Source of the DNA: Sphingobacteriales bacterium | Lineage (GTDB): Bacteria > Bacteroidota > Bacteroidia > Chitinophagales > JADIYW01 | Direction: 5' to 3' | NCBI GenBank assembly: GCA_016719635.1 | Contig: JADJYT010000016.1 | Span: forward strand, 124,001 to 188,000 | DNA: 64,000 bases | In this document: piece by piece, positions 8,193-18,800 of the stretch | Layout: every line of letters starts with the position of its first letter | How positions within the stretch are numbered: position 1 is the stretch's first letter | Translations under genes and position numbers: made by a program | Notes under the pieces: generated by a model | What the model saw: only the letters and a program-made list of their open reading frames with translations | Database searches by the model: none | What the model was told of the DNA's origin: nothing

Positions 8193-9770
8193 TTATGCGT
8201 ATGCTCCTTCCATGGATTTGGCCAATGCTTCCACCTTTCCGGTAGCTTCATCACCCAATCCGCCTTTTTTAAATTCCGCTAGCACTTCCGGATGTTTTGC
8301 CTCCAGTGCACTTAAGAAATCATCTTCAAACGTACGCACCTTTTCCACTGCTATATTTCTCAGTAACCCTTTTGAACCCAGGTAGATGATGGTTACCTGT
8401 TTCTCCACTGTCAGTGGTGAATACTGCGGTTGTTTCAAGATCTCCACGTTTCTCTTACCTTTATCCAATACCGCTTTGGTGGCAGCATCCAGGTCAGAAC
8501 CGAATTTTGAAAAAGCTTCCAATTCTCTGTACTGTGCCTGGTCTAATTTCAACGTACCCGCCACTTTTTTCATGGATTTGATTTGTGCATTACCACCCAC
8601 ACGAGATACCGAGATACCTACGTTTATGGCAGGACGCACACCCGCGTTGAATAAGTTCGCTTCCAGGAATATCTGTCCATCGGTAATGGAAATTACGTTG
8701 GTAGGAATATAAGCAGAAACGTCACCGGCTTGTGTTTCAATGATTGGTAAAGCCGTCAATGAACCACCGCCTTTTACTTTTCCTTTCAGGGAATCCGGCA
8801 AGTCATTCATTTTTTGTGCAATCTCATCTTTATTGATGATTTTAGCCGCACGCTCCAGTAAACGGGAGTGCAGGTAGAATACGTCACCCGGATAGGCTTC
8901 ACGTCCCGGAGGTCTTTTTAATAATAAAGAAACCTCCCGATAGGCAACTGCCTGTTTGGATAAATCATCATAAACGATCAATGCCGGACGGCCTGTATCA
9001 CGGAAAAACTCCCCGATAGCAGCGCCTGCGAATGGTGCGTAGAACTGAATTGGGGCCGGGTCAGCAGCACTTGCTGAAACGATTACCGTATAAGGCATCG
9101 CACCATTCTCTTCCAGTGTTTTCGCGATATTGGCTACCGTAGATGCTTTTTGTCCGCATGCCACGTAGATACAATAAACCGGTTCACCCCTGTCGTAAAA
9201 CTCTTTCTGATTGATAATGGTATCGATAGCGATAGCCGTTTTTCCTGTCTGACGGTCACCGATGATTAACTCCCGTTGTCCTCGTCCGATTGGAATCATC
9301 GCATCGATGGATTTGATACCCGTCTGTAACGGTTCCGTTACCGGCTGGCGGAAGATAACACCCGGCGCTTTTCTTTCCAATGGCATGGAATATAATTCTC
9401 CGCCGATGGGTCCTTTACCATCAATGGCTTGTCCCAGTGTGTTCACCACACGGCCTAACATTCCTTCACCAACATTTAACGAAGCGATCAATCCGGTACG
9501 TTTTACACTGTCCCCTTCTTTAATTTCATCAGAAGAACCCATCAATACCACACCCACGTTGTCTTCTTCCAGGTTTAATGCAATCGCTTTCATACCGTTG
9601 GAGAATTCTACCAATTCCCCTGCTTTTACCTGCGATAATCCGTAGATACGTGCAATACCGTCACCTACCTGAAGAACACTTCCCACTTCTTCGAGCTGTG
9701 CTTCTGTAGAAACATTTCCTAACTGCTGACGCAGTATTGCTGATATTTCATCCGGTCTAACTTCTACCAT
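8193..9770 (-). CDS. atpA: ATP synthase F1 subunit alpha
   Basis: 525 residues, full length. The Walker A motif is GDRQTGKT, followed by the alpha-family block ALIVYDDLSKQAVAYRE and the signature PAINVGISVSRVGG near residue 370. Alpha is the non-catalytic nucleotide-binding subunit of the F1 hexamer. The N-terminal segment VRPDEISAILRQQL is the usual contact with delta. The gene follows atpH by 42 bp and precedes atpG by 79 bp. Nothing is missing or odd. Confidence 0.98.
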   Translation of the reverse strand: MVEVRPDEISAILRQQLGNVSTEAQLEEVGSVLQVGDGIARIYGLSQVKAGELVEFSNGMKAIALNLEEDNVGVVLMGSSDEIKEGDSVKRTGLIASLNVGEGMLGRVVNTLGQAIDGKGPIGGELYSMPLERKAPGVIFRQPVTEPLQTGIKSIDAMIPIGRGQRELIIGDRQTGKTAIAIDTIINQKEFYDRGEPVYCIYVACGQKASTVANIAKTLEENGAMPYTVIVSASAADPAPIQFYAPFAGAAIGEFFRDTGRPALIVYDDLSKQAVAYREVSLLLKRPPGREAYPGDVFYLHSRLLERAAKIINKDEIAQKMNDLPDSLKGKVKGGGSLTALPIIETQAGDVSAYIPTNVISITDGQIFLEANLFNAGVRPAINVGISVSRVGGNAQIKSMKKVAGTLKLDQAQYRELEAFSKFGSDLDAATKAVLDKGKRNVEILKQPQYSPLTVEKQVTIIYLGSKGLLRNIAVEKVRTFEDDFLSALEAKHPEVLAEFKKGGLGDEATGKVEALAKSMEGAYA

Positions 9771-9812
9771 TTTATATAATTTTAGAACCCAAAATCCCTA
9801 AAGGGACATGGA

Positions 9813-10355
9813 TTAGTTAAGAGAAATTTCTTTTTGTATTTTACTTAATTTATACCGCACGGAATTGTCATACAACTTACCGCCAAAATCAACGATGAAT
9901 CCACCCATGATGGATGCATCTGTCTTCTTATTAATTTTCACATTCGGATAGCCGGACTGTGATTGAATGAACTGAACGATTTTCTGCTCATTAGCGCTGT
10001 CTAATTCAGTAGCTGTTGTTACCGTTACTTCGGAGATGCCTTTGTACTCATTATACAACCGGGAGAATGCATTCATGATATCCGTCATAAAAGGTTCCCT
10101 TCCCTGCTCCACCAGAAGCTGTAAAAATTTCTGCGTGACTGCATTGACCTTGTCTCCGAAAATCTGGTTGACAATCGCCAGTTTTTTATGTCCCTGTATG
10201 ACAGGACTTTTAAAAACCGCCTTTAATTCCCTGCTGGATTTCAATGCGGAAGCAATAACAGATAAATCCGCATGAATTGCCTCGATAGTGCCTGTGTGTG
10301 AAGCCTCGTCAAATAATGCTTTTGCGTAACGTCGTGATAATTTTTCTGCTGACAT
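9813..10355 (-). CDS. atpH: ATP synthase F1 subunit delta
   Basis: 180 residues, the usual size. It starts with the family motif RRYAKALFDEA and ends with a GGFIVDFGGKLYDNSVRYKLSKI block, the conserved C-terminal signature of delta/OSCP. It links the F1 head to the peripheral b stalk. Its ATG shares one base with the atpF stop (TGATG), so translation is probably coupled to atpF, which suits two peripheral-stalk proteins. Confidence 0.95.
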   Translation of the reverse strand: MSAEKLSRRYAKALFDEASHTGTIEAIHADLSVIASALKSSRELKAVFKSPVIQGHKKLAIVNQIFGDKVNAVTQKFLQLLVEQGREPFMTDIMNAFSRLYNEYKGISEVTVTTATELDSANEQKIVQFIQSQSGYPNVKINKKTDASIMGGFIVDFGGKLYDNSVRYKLSKIQKEISLN

Positions 10356-10876
10356 CAGTTCACATTGATTTTATCTACCAACGAATTGATATAGGTTTGC
10401 TGGTCTTTAGCCGCATCCAGTTCACGTCCCAGCACTTTCTGAGCGATTTCGATAGAAATTTTGCTGACTTCGTTTTTCACCTCTGCCATGGCCGCTTTTT
10501 TCTGAGCCTCAATCTCCGCTTTAGCGTCCGCCACTATTTTGACCGCATCTTCCTTCGCCTTGTTGTGTGCATCTGTAATGATGGAGTCTTTAACCTCTTT
10601 CGCCTCTTTCAGGATTTTAGCGCCTTCTTCTCTCGCTTCTTTCAATAAAGCGGCATTGTCGGATTGCAGTTTCTGCATCTCCTCTTTTGCTTTATCTGCT
10701 GCGGAAAGGGCATCATTGATGGATTGCTCGCGGTCTTTAATAGACTTGACAATCGGTTTTAAGGCGAATTTGCCTATTAAGAACCAAAATGTCAGAAAAA
10801 CAATAGTCGTCCAAAACACTAAACCGAAATCGGGAGTGAGTAACGATATTGATTCGAATGCCAATATCATATTCAA
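10355..10876 (-). CDS. atpF: ATP synthase F0 subunit b
   Basis: 173 residues. One N-terminal membrane segment (about 12-32, FGLVFWTTIVFLTFWFLIG) is followed by a long Ala/Lys/Glu-rich helix that forms the peripheral-stalk coiled coil. It dimerises and binds delta. The start at 10876 gives the expected short periplasmic N-terminus. It lies 40 bp after atpE and overlaps atpH by one base. Confidence 0.95.
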   Translation of the reverse strand: MNMILAFESISLLTPDFGLVFWTTIVFLTFWFLIGKFALKPIVKSIKDREQSINDALSAADKAKEEMQKLQSDNAALLKEAREEGAKILKEAKEVKDSIITDAHNKAKEDAVKIVADAKAEIEAQKKAAMAEVKNEVSKISIEIAQKVLGRELDAAKDQQTYINSLVDKINVN

Positions 10877-10916
10877 TAATTTTTACGTTCGATCATGAAC
10901 GGTGTTAATAAATAGA

Positions 10917-11123
10917 TTATCCATTCATCAAGAATGATAAAATCATCCCAATGATCGCCGCACCTTCAATTAATGCTGCTGCTAAAATCATTGCGCCTCT
11001 GATATCATTTGTTGCTTCCGGCTGACGTGCAATACCCTGTACTGCGTTACCACCTACTAAACCGATTCCAAGTCCTGCTCCGATAGCTGCTAAACCTGCT
11101 CCGATTGCTGCAATTCCTGCCAT
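10917..11123 (-). CDS. atpE: ATP synthase F0 subunit c
   Basis: 68-residue hairpin of two membrane helices joined by the polar loop ARQPE. The ion-binding carboxylate is the Glu in AALIEGAAIIGM, in the second helix. The first helix is the Gly/Ala-rich packing helix. I do not see the polar residue set of Na+-binding c subunits, so proton coupling is expected. It lies between atpB and atpF. Confidence 0.96.
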   Translation of the reverse strand: MAGIAAIGAGLAAIGAGLGIGLVGGNAVQGIARQPEATNDIRGAMILAAALIEGAAIIGMILSFLMNG

Positions 11124-11163
11124 AATGTTGAATTTTTAGTTGTTTAAAATTGTTTATTTAAAA

Positions 11164-12243
11164 TTAATGATGTTCTGCATGATGATGCTCCTCAATGGCC
11201 GAACCGATAAATATAGTCGACAATAAGGTAAAAACATAAGCCTGTAAGAATGCCACAAATAATTCCATAGCATTTACAAACAATAAGATTGGGATGGCAA
11301 TCACACCACCCGCGGCTGCTCCGCCAAGGCTGGTACCCATCTTACCCATAATAAAAATCAGGCTCACGATACTCAGTACTGCAATATGCCCACCGGTTAT
11401 GTTTCCGAATAAACGAAGCATCAATACGCCCGGCTTCAGAAATACACCCAATACTTCAATGGGTGTTAAAATGACCAATACCCACTTAGGCACACCCGGC
11501 ATGGCGAAAATATGCTGCCAGTAATGCTTATTGCCATTCAGGTTTATCAACAGGAATGAACAAAATGCCAGTACAAATGTAAAGGAGATATTCCCGGAAG
11601 AATTGATGCCCCCGATGAAAGGAACCAATCCGAGCAAGTTATTGATTAGAATGAAGAAGAAAACAGACAACAGGTAAGGCATATACCTGTCAGACTTGTC
11701 ACCCAGGATAGGCCGTACCAGATCCTCGGAAAGATACTGAATCACCGGCTCCATGAAAGACTGTAGGCCTTTCGGCGCCTGACCTTTTCTTTTATCGTAC
11801 GATTTCTTAATGCTGAAGAACACAACTGCCAGGATAATGAACCCCAGCATCATATTAAACACATTCTTGGTGATGGAGAGATCGATAAAGGTATCTCTCT
11901 TTCCGGTTGCCGCATCCACCACCCGATTATCTTCCATTTTATAGCCTTCGTGTGTGCCATCCGCTGAATGGTGAAATACCGATGACATAAAAACGGATAC
12001 TTTTTTGGTTTCTTTATTCACCAGAATACAAGGCAACGGCATGGTGATATGATGACCACCGAAAGTGGTGATGTGGTTTTCATTGGCATCTGCCACGTGG
12101 TGCATGATATGCTCCACCACTTCTTTAGCCACCTCTTTACCGCCTTCCTGATTATCCGTTTCAGCTTCCGTTGTATTGGCGTTTACCCCCAGCGTAAAGA
12201 GGAGCGAAAAGAGTAAAATAATTATGCGAGAATTCTTGATCAC
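11164..12243 (-). CDS. atpB: ATP synthase F0 subunit a
   Basis: 359 residues, longer than the ~270 of enterobacterial subunit a. The excess is an N-terminal signal-like segment (about 1-22) plus a His-rich periplasmic domain (about 25-125), as in other Bacteroidota. Five to six membrane helices follow. The essential Arg lies in VLMLRLFGNITGGH, and the last helices contain LFVNAMELFVAFLQAYVFTLLS. The C-terminus is His-rich (EEHHHAEHH). It is the first gene of the operon and has a -7 box just upstream. Confidence 0.95.
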   Translation of the reverse strand: MIKNSRIIILLFSLLFTLGVNANTTEAETDNQEGGKEVAKEVVEHIMHHVADANENHITTFGGHHITMPLPCILVNKETKKVSVFMSSVFHHSADGTHEGYKMEDNRVVDAATGKRDTFIDLSITKNVFNMMLGFIILAVVFFSIKKSYDKRKGQAPKGLQSFMEPVIQYLSEDLVRPILGDKSDRYMPYLLSVFFFILINNLLGLVPFIGGINSSGNISFTFVLAFCSFLLINLNGNKHYWQHIFAMPGVPKWVLVILTPIEVLGVFLKPGVLMLRLFGNITGGHIAVLSIVSLIFIMGKMGTSLGGAAAGGVIAIPILLFVNAMELFVAFLQAYVFTLLSTIFIGSAIEEHHHAEHH

Positions 12244-12262
12244 CGTACTATAAAATGCGGTG

Positions 12263-12270
12263 CAAAGATA
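12263..12270 (-). promoter_or_regulatory. -7 box (TATCTTTG) of the atp operon
   Basis: On the minus strand TATCTTTG, followed by CA, matches TAnnTTTG and lies 19 bp before the atpB start. No clear -33 TTTG is visible. It is the only good promoter candidate upstream of the six-gene atp operon. Confidence 0.6.
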
Positions 12271-12325
12271 GTAATTTTCAAGGACAGAATAAGGGTGAAG
12301 ATAAATTAAATGTGTGTTAAATAGA

Positions 12326-12357
12326 AAAAGGCCGCTTCCTGAAAGAAGCAGCCTTTT
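12326..12357 (-). terminator. rho-independent terminator of the susC operon
   Basis: On the minus strand AAAGGCTGCTTC pairs with GAAGCGGCCTTT with one mismatch, followed by a short T-tract. It lies 23 bp after the stop of the last gene of the susC-susD-lipoprotein operon. Confidence 0.8.
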
Positions 12358-12379
12358 ATGTATATGGTAAGAAGAAAAG

Positions 12380-13360
12380 TTATCTTACAAATGCTTTGGA
12401 AGGTACTGGCTTTTGGCTTTGGTGATTACGCGCAGGGTTTTTCCTTCTGGCGTTTACCAAAGACGAGCCATCCGGATTGTAGACCATAAAGTTATCCGTA
12501 CCCACCACTAATTTAGCCAGATCCACTAAAGTGGCATCCCCATCATTTGCCAAGTCAAGTGAAGACAGGTTAAAGGCGTCTTCATCGGCTTGTGTCTTCG
12601 AGAATGAGCCCAATACACCATCCCTGTGGAAATCCATGGTAATAGGAACCAGATCATCCAGGAACACGCCATTGGCTGTAAATACATTCGCCCATAAATT
12701 TGCAGCAAAATAATAGGTGCCTTCATCGTCAGGAACAGTATAAGTAATATGTTCCGGGTTGGAAGGTGAAGCCGCACTGTAATCCTCTGTATCATTACCT
12801 TCGTCGTCTAAAACATAAATGTCAATATCAAAGTTAAGACCTACAGGGATAGTACCTAAGTCTGTTTCAACACTAAAATCACCCCAATTAAACGTGATAT
12901 CCAAATCAGAGCCGATGTAATCTTCGGAGATAGTAACGTCTATGTTTTTAAATACTTTTACATTGGCATCAAACTCACTGCCCACCTGAATGGTAAATGA
13001 CTCCGGACTGTCAATAACGTCATCCGTTTTAATTCCGATGGAAATAACTCCTGTCTTGGTAAATGCTTTCACGACCACTAAAGGAGTAAGAATATCAAAA
13101 TCTTCTCCTTCCGTAGCCGTTCCGGCTATTTTCTGTACAGAAATCTTCATATCTACTATAGGCGCTTCGTTCAGTGTAAACGGGAAGTTATATACCGTGT
13201 CTTTTTCTGCAGTTGCGACCATATTCGGCAGGATATCTTCCAGTTCGGAGAATTTATTGACCATGGTGCTGTAATCTGTAAATTGATTAGGCTTACAGCC
13301 AAAACTCATCAGTGACACCAGGGCAATAAATAGTAAGTTAACTTTAACTATATTTTTCAT
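12380..13360 (-). CDS. lipoprotein of a SusCD locus, Calx-beta-like region
   Basis: 326 residues. The signal peptide ends in a lipobox (SLMSFGC, Cys near 22). Residues about 60-150 resemble a Calx-beta-type sandwich: GTATEGEDFDILTP, then a region ending in DDVIDSPESFTIQVG. The C-terminus is basic and short of any sorting domain. It is the last gene of the susC-susD operon, a slot usually filled by a surface glycan- or ligand-binding lipoprotein or an enzyme. No catalytic motif is seen, so ligand binding is the best guess. Confidence 0.6.
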   Translation of the reverse strand: MKNIVKVNLLFIALVSLMSFGCKPNQFTDYSTMVNKFSELEDILPNMVATAEKDTVYNFPFTLNEAPIVDMKISVQKIAGTATEGEDFDILTPLVVVKAFTKTGVISIGIKTDDVIDSPESFTIQVGSEFDANVKVFKNIDVTISEDYIGSDLDITFNWGDFSVETDLGTIPVGLNFDIDIYVLDDEGNDTEDYSAASPSNPEHITYTVPDDEGTYYFAANLWANVFTANGVFLDDLVPITMDFHRDGVLGSFSKTQADEDAFNLSSLDLANDGDATLVDLAKLVVGTDNFMVYNPDGSSLVNARRKNPARNHQSQKPVPSKAFVR

Positions 13361-13379
13361 ATTTAATTCGTTTTATCGA

Positions 13380-14312
13380 TTAAGGAATTTTTTCTAATTC
13401 AACATACCATTCTCTTGGACCAGTTGCACCACTGGTCGTGTTATAGCAGCAAGACATCACTAATATGTCTTTGCCTGTATCAAAATTTGCTGTAGCTTTA
13501 TTGGTTGACGGTCCGCACGGAACATTTGTCATTAAAGCAGGATTAGCATTGCAAGTTATAATTGGGAAGCCATTCAATATCTGATCCGTAGGAAAATCAA
13601 TATTTCCATCACCGTCAACAGTAAAGAGTACTTCGTTACCCGCAAATGGACCTGCATAATCTAAAATTTTATAAGTAGTTTGATTTACAGATTCAATAAC
13701 ATATTCCTCTGGCCATGTTACATCCGGTCTAAATACACCAATCCTATAATATTCGGCATACTTCACTTTGTAAGTGCCAGCAAACCGTGTTGAGATTCCT
13801 ACAGTAGCTACATCTCTATTGGAAACAGTTCCATTATCACTTATAACCTTAAATGATAACACCCATTTTGAACCTATAGCTAACGTTTCATCAGTTTCTG
13901 GCATTGGATTTCCAGCTAAAATCAGTCCAGAAACTAAATCATCATATGTAAATGAAATATCCTGATAACTATTAGTAGAATCATTTAAAATATCAATTAT
14001 TTTTAGTAAAACTAAATTTGTAGAAATCTCTGTTGTACCAGTCGGGTCATGAGTTAAGGCCGTATCTTTAGTAAAATATTGTTTATAAACTTCTACTTTT
14101 GAAGTTTTTACAGTGCCCTGAAAGACTTTTATTTTTGCAACCAATGGTACTGAAGTCCCGAAAAAATAGTTAAGTGATTTGGTTGTAACTTCTATTAAAC
14201 CGCCTGTCTTTGTATTAACGTTTAATAAATCTTCATTCTTATTGCATTTCAATAAAAACGTAATTGAAAATAAAAAAAAGAATCCCGATAATAATTTTGA
14301 TATAGTTTTCAT
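13380..14312 (-). CDS. lipoprotein of a SusCD locus, unknown function
   Basis: About 310 residues from ATG 14312; an upstream in-frame start at 14342 would overlap the susD stop and place ten residues before the signal peptide. The signal peptide ends near FLLKC with acidic residues soon after the Cys, as in surface-directed Bacteroidota lipoproteins. The rest is beta-rich with no motif I recognise. It lies 11 bp after susD and 19 bp before the next lipoprotein, so it is co-transcribed and probably helps bind the substrate. Confidence 0.6.
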   Translation of the reverse strand: MKTISKLLSGFFFLFSITFLLKCNKNEDLLNVNTKTGGLIEVTTKSLNYFFGTSVPLVAKIKVFQGTVKTSKVEVYKQYFTKDTALTHDPTGTTEISTNLVLLKIIDILNDSTNSYQDISFTYDDLVSGLILAGNPMPETDETLAIGSKWVLSFKVISDNGTVSNRDVATVGISTRFAGTYKVKYAEYYRIGVFRPDVTWPEEYVIESVNQTTYKILDYAGPFAGNEVLFTVDGDGNIDFPTDQILNGFPIITCNANPALMTNVPCGPSTNKATANFDTGKDILVMSCCYNTTSGATGPREWYVELEKIP

Positions 14313-14323
14313 AATAATAGCTT

Positions 14324-15790
14324 TTAAGGTTTTAACCACCAAATTTTTGTTGTTAATAAATCTGATCCTTGAGAAGCAATAGCAGCGTTATAATTAGTAG
14401 AGTTTATGGATTGCTCACTTAACGGATAAGTATAGCGGGAAGGAATTTCACTAACGGCACCTCCGCTAACTGGATTTAATACAGGAATTTTTGTTCTTCT
14501 CCATTCTGTCCAAGCCTCAACCCCTTGGCCATATAAAGATATCCACTCCTGAGTTGCTATCTGAGTTAATCCACTAACTGGATTATAATCTATTGAACCC
14601 AAATCTTTGTATGTATTGAAATCTAATTCTGATAAACCATTTGCCAAGAAAGATGCTTTAACTCCTTCGTAAAAATATGTATCGGCATTACCTGTAGAAA
14701 TTAGTCCCTTCTGTCTTGCTTCTGCTAATAAAAATTGCAATTGAGAATATGTCATAAAGTACGCTGGTGATTCAGGCTGTAAGTAACTTAATCCAATTTG
14801 AGAAATATCGTCTTCTAGAAAAAGAGATCCATCTGTGGGCTTTCCAATATATTGTGATGAAGTGTTTGGTCTACTATATACCTGAAGACGTGGATCATTA
14901 TTTAGACTTTTTAATTTTTCAACTAGTGAGTTACTTAGCCTGTGCTCTATTCGCCCTCCATATACGATTGACTCATAAAATGGATTTGCAGCTGGTTGTG
15001 CTGTACCAAAAGCAAATATTGCATCATCATCATTGGAAGTAAAAATAGGTCGTGAAGAAGCAATTTCCTGTAATTGTGCTGCAAGGTTGATTTTTGGAGT
15101 CGTTTTATTAGATGTTCTCATCAGACATCTGAATTTTAACGAATTGGCAAATTTTCTCCACTTAGTAACATCCCCACCATACATTCTGTCGCTATTGGCA
15201 GGAATAGCCCCTTCACCAGAAGACAGAAGTATATTCGCTTGGTCGAGAATAGATAATATTCCTACATATATATCCTCTTGGTTGTCGTATTTTGGTGCAA
15301 AATTGCCTTCCGAGGATTTCAATGCCTCTGAAAAAGGGATATCACCATAGCAATCCGTTAATACAGAAAAACCATATGCTTTGAGAGTTAACGCAATTCC
15401 TTGGTTTACTTTATTATTTTCTGAAACAGCTAGATTATACATTTTGTCTGCATCATTACAAACGTCTTCATATATAGTATTCCAGAAACTTTGAATAATT
15501 GTTGTTCTTACAAAATACCTATCTTCATCATCATATGCTGTTTTACTCATATGTTGAGCCCAAGAAGCCCCCATATCAAAACCAATAAAAGTACTATACA
15601 TACCTAATTGGTTTGCAACATCTCCATCATCTCCAAATGTACTATACATGATGTTATTCAGCAACAACTCTGATTTAATAGATACTGGTTGATTGGGATT
15701 GGTATTTAAATCTTCAAATTTACTACAACCTAATATGAGTAGTAGCGAAGAAAAAATAAGCTTGCTAAAAATATATTTTTTCATGTTCAT
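14324..15790 (-). CDS. SusD/RagB-like nutrient-binding outer-membrane lipoprotein
   Basis: 488 residues with a signal peptide and lipobox (LILGC, then SKFEDLNTNPNQP). The NTNPNQP start, the DCYGDIPFSEAL motif, and the near-C-terminal block EAWTEWRRTKIPVLNP mark the SusD-like group 2 family, the helical lid over a SusC barrel. Substrates of this group include peptides and glycans. The start at 15790 (MNMKK) could equally be the Met two codons later. It follows susC by 13 bp, as expected for a functional SusCD pair. Confidence 0.92.
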   Translation of the reverse strand: MNMKKYIFSKLIFSSLLLILGCSKFEDLNTNPNQPVSIKSELLLNNIMYSTFGDDGDVANQLGMYSTFIGFDMGASWAQHMSKTAYDDEDRYFVRTTIIQSFWNTIYEDVCNDADKMYNLAVSENNKVNQGIALTLKAYGFSVLTDCYGDIPFSEALKSSEGNFAPKYDNQEDIYVGILSILDQANILLSSGEGAIPANSDRMYGGDVTKWRKFANSLKFRCLMRTSNKTTPKINLAAQLQEIASSRPIFTSNDDDAIFAFGTAQPAANPFYESIVYGGRIEHRLSNSLVEKLKSLNNDPRLQVYSRPNTSSQYIGKPTDGSLFLEDDISQIGLSYLQPESPAYFMTYSQLQFLLAEARQKGLISTGNADTYFYEGVKASFLANGLSELDFNTYKDLGSIDYNPVSGLTQIATQEWISLYGQGVEAWTEWRRTKIPVLNPVSGGAVSEIPSRYTYPLSEQSINSTNYNAAIASQGSDLLTTKIWWLKP

Positions 15791-15803
15791 GCTTTTAAAT
15801 TAT

Positions 15804-18800
15804 TTAAAATTTTATATTAAAATTAAACCCTATACTTCTTGCTGCTGGCATTTGTCCAAATTCTAGCCCTTGTGTACCATTGGCATCACTAAAAGCTGTT
15901 TCAGGATCAATATGAGGAGCTTTTCTATATATAATCAGGATATTGCTGGCAACAACACCAAACCCTACTTCCTGTACTTTTGTATTTTTCAAAGCTTTAG
16001 CAGGCAAAGTATACCCCACAAATAATCTTCTCCATTTAATATAGGAAGCGTCTAAAACTCCATTTTCAACATTTTTATTAGAGTATACAGTTTGATTGTA
16101 AAAATCAGCTCTGACAACAACATCATTTGGCACAAAAACCGGATCGTCATCACTACCAATGTTTTTAACCCCTTCTCCGACTATCCCTGTCTCTCTCCCA
16201 TATAATGTTTCTGCTAGTGTGCCAGCATATCTACCAAATGAATAGGTCATACTTCTAAGAACGCCTCCAATTTTCATATCAATTAAAGTTGAGATTGTTA
16301 CCCCCTTAATATTGACAGATAAACTTACGCCTCCTGTCCATTTAGGTTGAATTGTACCAAATGTCTTTTTAGTTGGATCTATAACAGGAACTCCATCCTT
16401 AAATATGACTTGACCATCTGGTGCTCTCATAAATCCAAGACCTCTAATTGATCCATATGGTTGCCCAACTTCTGCTTCTAATGTAGTCCCCCATCCATCA
16501 TTACCAAGAATCAGTGCCGTTTGACCTTCCCCAACTGATAAAACCTTATTATAATTTTTTGCCCAGTTAAAATCTATGTCAATTTTATAATCCTTCTTAT
16601 CTAACAGAGTAGCTCCAAATTGTAATTCTACGCCTTTATTATTCATTTTTCCTGCATTTTTCCATGCAGTCGTGTATCCTGATGCCGCAGAAACAGGTGT
16701 TTGCATTAACAAATCTTTACTAGTTTTATCATAATATGTTGCATTTATCCTAAATCTATTTTTATACAACCTTAAATCTAATCCTACTTCCCATTCATTC
16801 GATCTTTCTGGTTTAAGATTAGGGTTGTTTAATGACGCTGGATCGTAAAATAATGTAGTGCCTAATGGAATCTGATCTCTTATAGCATAGGTCTGATTAG
16901 TTCTGTAAGGAACCAATGCACCAAAATTGCCCACACTGGCATAAGAACCTCTTATTTTCAAGAAAGATAGTATATCCTGTTGTTTCTTAATCAACTCAGA
17001 TGCTACAAAACTTCCACCAACAGAGTAAGATAAGAAACTGTTATTTGCCTTTGGCAATCTGGATGACCAGTCATTTGTCAGGGTATAATTTAGATAAATG
17101 AATCTATCCCATGAAATTTCGCCAAAAGTTCTGATTGTATTTAAATCGCTTTGTACAGTTTCAACAGATGCAGTAACTGATTGACCAGACTTAATATTTG
17201 CTATTGTATACAATCCAGCTACCTCCAATGCATTTGCTGTCATATCTGCATCTCTTAATCGTTGTTGATTAAGAGTACCACCTGCATTTAAAGCCAGCGA
17301 CAATCTATCTTTCAAAAAGGATTGGCTATAAGTCAATAATATATCTGTATTAATTTCATACGATCGTCTGTGAAGTTCTCTGTAATATCCATCTTTATTA
17401 TCTTGTGTACCTTTGGCTTTTTGTTCTGTTATTATTTGTGAGAAAAAGTCAACACCTGAGCGAACCATCACGGAAACATATTTATGAACATTATAATTTA
17501 ATTGAATGTTACCAATTAATCGATCCCTGTTATATTTATTCAGGTTATTATCGAGAACCCAAAAAGGGTTATTCTGATATCTTGCGTTCCAATTTAATGG
17601 CGTTCCAAAACCAGTTGAAGTTTCATCTGTAATTAAGGGCAAATTCCTCCAATCTTTCAATGCATTGAAATCAACATTACGTGCAGACCAGATAGTTTGT
17701 TGCAAAACATTATCTGCATCATAACCTGCTGTTGGCAAGTTACCGGACATATCCTTGGAATAGGTTAATGAAAAGCTTGAAATTAAATTATCTAGTAATT
17801 TATAAGAAGAATTTAACCCAATCGTATATCTATTATAATCTGTATTAGGAAGCATGCCCTTTTGATTTAAACTACCAAATGACAATCTGTAAGTAGCTTT
17901 GTCAGTTGCACCAGAGAGTGCAACGCTGTTATTAGCAGTTATACCAATCCTATATATATCTCTTATATTATTAGGCCTGGAAATCCAAGGCAAAGGTTTG
18001 CCACCAACTGTATAAGAATTCCACTGTACAAACTCCAATCCTTTATCTAATGGCGGCCCCCAGCTTTCATCATCTTTGCCTGATTCATTTACATCAAAGA
18101 AATTAGCACTATTAAGCTCATTATTTGTCACAATGCCGTCTCCTTGTCCGTATGAATTTTGAAAATCCGGCAGAATGAATGGAGTCTGGAATTCTAATGA
18201 AGTGTTAATTTCAACCCCAATTGGTTTTTTGTCCTTATTAAACTTTCCCTTTTTTGTGGTTATTAAAACAACCCCATTCGAAGCTCTTACACCATATAGT
18301 GCAGATGCTGCTGATCCTTTTAATATTTGAATATCTTCAATATCATCTGAATTAATTGAATTTATACCATTTGGAACATCATAACCTCCACCCGCAGTAG
18401 CTTCTGAAAAACTTCTATTGTCTAACGGAATACCGTCTACAATATATAAAGGTTGATTGCTTCCTGTAATAGTCGAAGCACCTCTTATTATTAATCTTGC
18501 AGAAGCTCCTGGGGCACCGGAACTGCTCGTTACCTGAACACCGGAGATTCTACCGCTTAGCTGATTAACGATATTAGCCTCTCTCGATTTGGTGATTTCC
18601 TCACCTCCTATTTTTTGTACCGAGTAAGAAAGGGACTTCTCTTCTTTCTTCACACCCAATGCAGTTACCACCAACTCTTCCAATACCTTACCTTCCAATG
18701 CCATGGCTGCATCTATCTTTAAGGCAGTAATCGGTTTTTCTAAATTGGTGTATCCAACATAAGAGAACACCAGATTGGTTACATCTTTAGGCAATTCCAA

